DNA of 6,499 nucleotides, taken from positions 1-6,499 of the forward strand of contig DXEY01000105.1 in the NCBI GenBank assembly GCA_019114745.1. The letters are read 5' to 3'. The position numbers and the translations under genes are program-made. This document shows, one piece after another, positions 5,628-6,499 of the stretch. This stretch comes from Candidatus Mediterraneibacter colneyensis (GTDB lineage: Bacteria; Bacillota; Clostridia; Lachnospirales; Lachnospiraceae). The notes under the pieces are model-generated. The model saw nothing but the letters and a program-made list of their open reading frames with translations, was not told the origin of the DNA and did not search any database. Numbering within the stretch: position 1 is the first letter of the stretch; each line of letters begins with the position of its first letter.

Positions 5628-6485
5628 TTACTGCATTGCATTGATCGACTCTGTGATAGCTGCCGCCGGAGCTGCATCAATGATCACATAGTCAATATTT
5701 CCATTGAGCATATCCTGTACTGCAAGAGAACCGCTCTTGTACGGCTGGCATGTAGCCTCAAGTCCCGGGAATCCGAGATCTTCACTTCCCTCTACATAGC
5801 TCTGGCCTGTTGTTCCCTGCTGAACTCCGATCTTCACAGAGGAGTCAAGCCCGGCAAGTGCCTCAGCGATCGATTCCGCATCTTCCATATCGTCAAACGC
5901 CGTATCGTCGCTCGGAACGATCAGACGCTGGGATGCCTGATAATAAGTATCGGAGAAAGTCACATACTCTTTTCTCTCATCACTGACTGTAAGTCCTGCC
6001 ATGGCAATGTCACATTTCTGCTGTCCGACAGACAGGCATACCGCATCAAAATCCATATTCTGGATGACAAGCTCCTGTCCAAGCTCTTCAGCGAGAAGCG
6101 CTGCGATCTCCATATCAATGCCTACATAGTTCTCGCCCTCCATGTACTCAAACGGCTCGAACGCTGCATTCGTAGCTACTACAAGCTGGTCTTTTGATTC
6201 ATCAAGCGCTGCAGACTCCACTGCCACCGGCTCGCCGTCTCCGAAATATCTGTCAAAGATCTCATCTAACGTGCCGTCTTCCTGAATCTTGGCGATAAAC
6301 GCATTCACCTGCTCCAGGAGTTCCGGCTGACTCTTATCTACACCGAAAGCATACTCTTCACTTGTAAGATCAACGTCAATTACCTTTGCTTCTTTCGACG
6401 CTTCCGTCTCTTCACTTCCACCGCATCCTGCCGCCAGTCCCATCGTAAGAGCAGCAGTCAGGCATATTGCCAATAACTTCTTCAT
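5628..6485 (-). CDS. Amino acid ABC importer solute-binding lipoprotein, apparently circularly permuted
   Basis: A 285-residue lipoprotein that captures an amino acid outside the membrane for the permease. The signal peptide ends in a lipobox L-A-A-G-C with C21 as the lipidated residue. Type II amino acid-binding motifs follow in unusual order. Residues 34-81 (I-D-V-D-L-T-S-E-E-Y-A-F-G-V-D, then D-G-T-L-D-E-I-F-D-R-Y-F) are what normally ends these proteins. An acidic linker covers 82-98. The usual N-terminal lobe starts at L-V-V-A-T-N-A-A-F-E-P-F (101-112) and includes A-G-L-T-V-S-D-E-R-K (163-172) with R171, the expected carboxylate-binding residue. The second lobe has G-V-Q-Q-G-T-T-G (220-227) and D-Y-V-I-I-D-A-A-P (265-273). 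The protein then ends where the 34-81 block would be expected. ATG 6485 has GGAGG eight bases upstream. Binding-protein function is secure. Confidence 0.92.
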   Translation of the reverse strand: MKKLLAICLTAALTMGLAAGCGGSEETEASKEAKVIDVDLTSEEYAFGVDKSQPELLEQVNAFIAKIQEDGTLDEIFDRYFGDGEPVAVESAALDESKDQLVVATNAAFEPFEYMEGENYVGIDMEIAALLAEELGQELVIQNMDFDAVCLSVGQQKCDIAMAGLTVSDERKEYVTFSDTYYQASQRLIVPSDDTAFDDMEDAESIAEALAGLDSSVKIGVQQGTTGQSYVEGSEDLGFPGLEATCQPYKSGSLAVQDMLNGNIDYVIIDAAPAAAITESINAMQ

Positions 6486-6493
6486 TCTTCTTT

Positions 6494-6498
6494 CCTCC
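6494..6498 (-). promoter_or_regulatory. Strong ribosome binding site of the solute-binding protein
   Basis: GGAGG lies eight bases before ATG 6485-6483, a near-perfect Shine-Dalgarno. It fixes the start so that the signal peptide begins M-K-K-L-L. It is stronger than the permease site (GAAGGG), which fits a binding protein made in excess over the channel. The operon promoter must lie beyond 6499. Confidence 0.8.
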
Positions 6499-6499
6499 A

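Noticed and set aside
5619..5636. ATGCAG/CTGCAT hairpin over the binding protein stop codon as a terminator
   Set aside because: Only six pairs, no T-tract after it, and the larger stem-loop lies just downstream.
5590..5640. Promoter for the permease around TATAAG in the spacer
   Set aside because: No -35-like hexamer at 16 to 18 bases upstream.
5523..6197. 224-codon plus-strand frame opposite the solute-binding protein
   Set aside because: Antisense to a motif-complete gene; its composition is rich in Cys, Arg and Ser, as expected of a shadow frame.

Overview
The window looks like chromosomal DNA from a low-to-mid GC Gram-positive of the class Clostridia, most likely Lachnospiraceae. This is inferred from GGAGG-type ribosome binding sites, a lipoprotein-type solute-binding protein, and the family mix and sequence style; no taxonomic marker gene is present. 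Every gene I can support lies on the minus strand, so transcription runs from high to low coordinates. I found no RNA gene, insertion sequence or CRISPR array, and no gene-free stretch longer than 300 bases.

Region by region, in transcription order. (1) 6499 to 3978: a polar amino acid ABC importer with a lipoprotein solute-binding protein (5628-6485), a permease (4786-5496) and an ATPase (3978-4802). The permease and ATPase overlap by 17 bases. The binding protein is separated from the permease by 131 bases that hold a long imperfect stem-loop and a 28-codon ORF ending in a TAATG junction with the permease start. (2) 3977 to 3864: a second stem-loop, probably an operon-end terminator or attenuator. 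It shares an 11-base core with the first. (3) 3863 to 2121: one continuous 580-codon gene encoding an SfsA domain fused to a complete MutY adenine glycosylase, ending in an intrinsic terminator. (4) 2099 to 498: a sigma-A-type promoter, a TetR-family regulator (1421-2035) and a diacylglycerol-kinase-family lipid kinase (498-1424), coupled through a GTGA overlap. (5) 447 to 1: a second promoter and the N-terminal 112 codons of a PAP2-family membrane phosphatase that runs off the window.

Two proteins have unusual architecture. In the solute-binding protein, the segment that normally ends the fold lies directly after the signal peptide, and the protein stops where that segment would normally begin. 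The layout is that of a circular permutation. In the SfsA-MutY gene, a PD-(D/E)XK-like nuclease domain and an oxidative-damage DNA glycosylase form one polypeptide with almost no linker. The importer ATPase also carries an extra, very basic insertion of about 34 residues. The TetR / lipid kinase / PAP2 group suggests regulated turnover of phosphorylated lipids, with the kinase adding and the phosphatase removing a phosphate; the shared substrate is inference.
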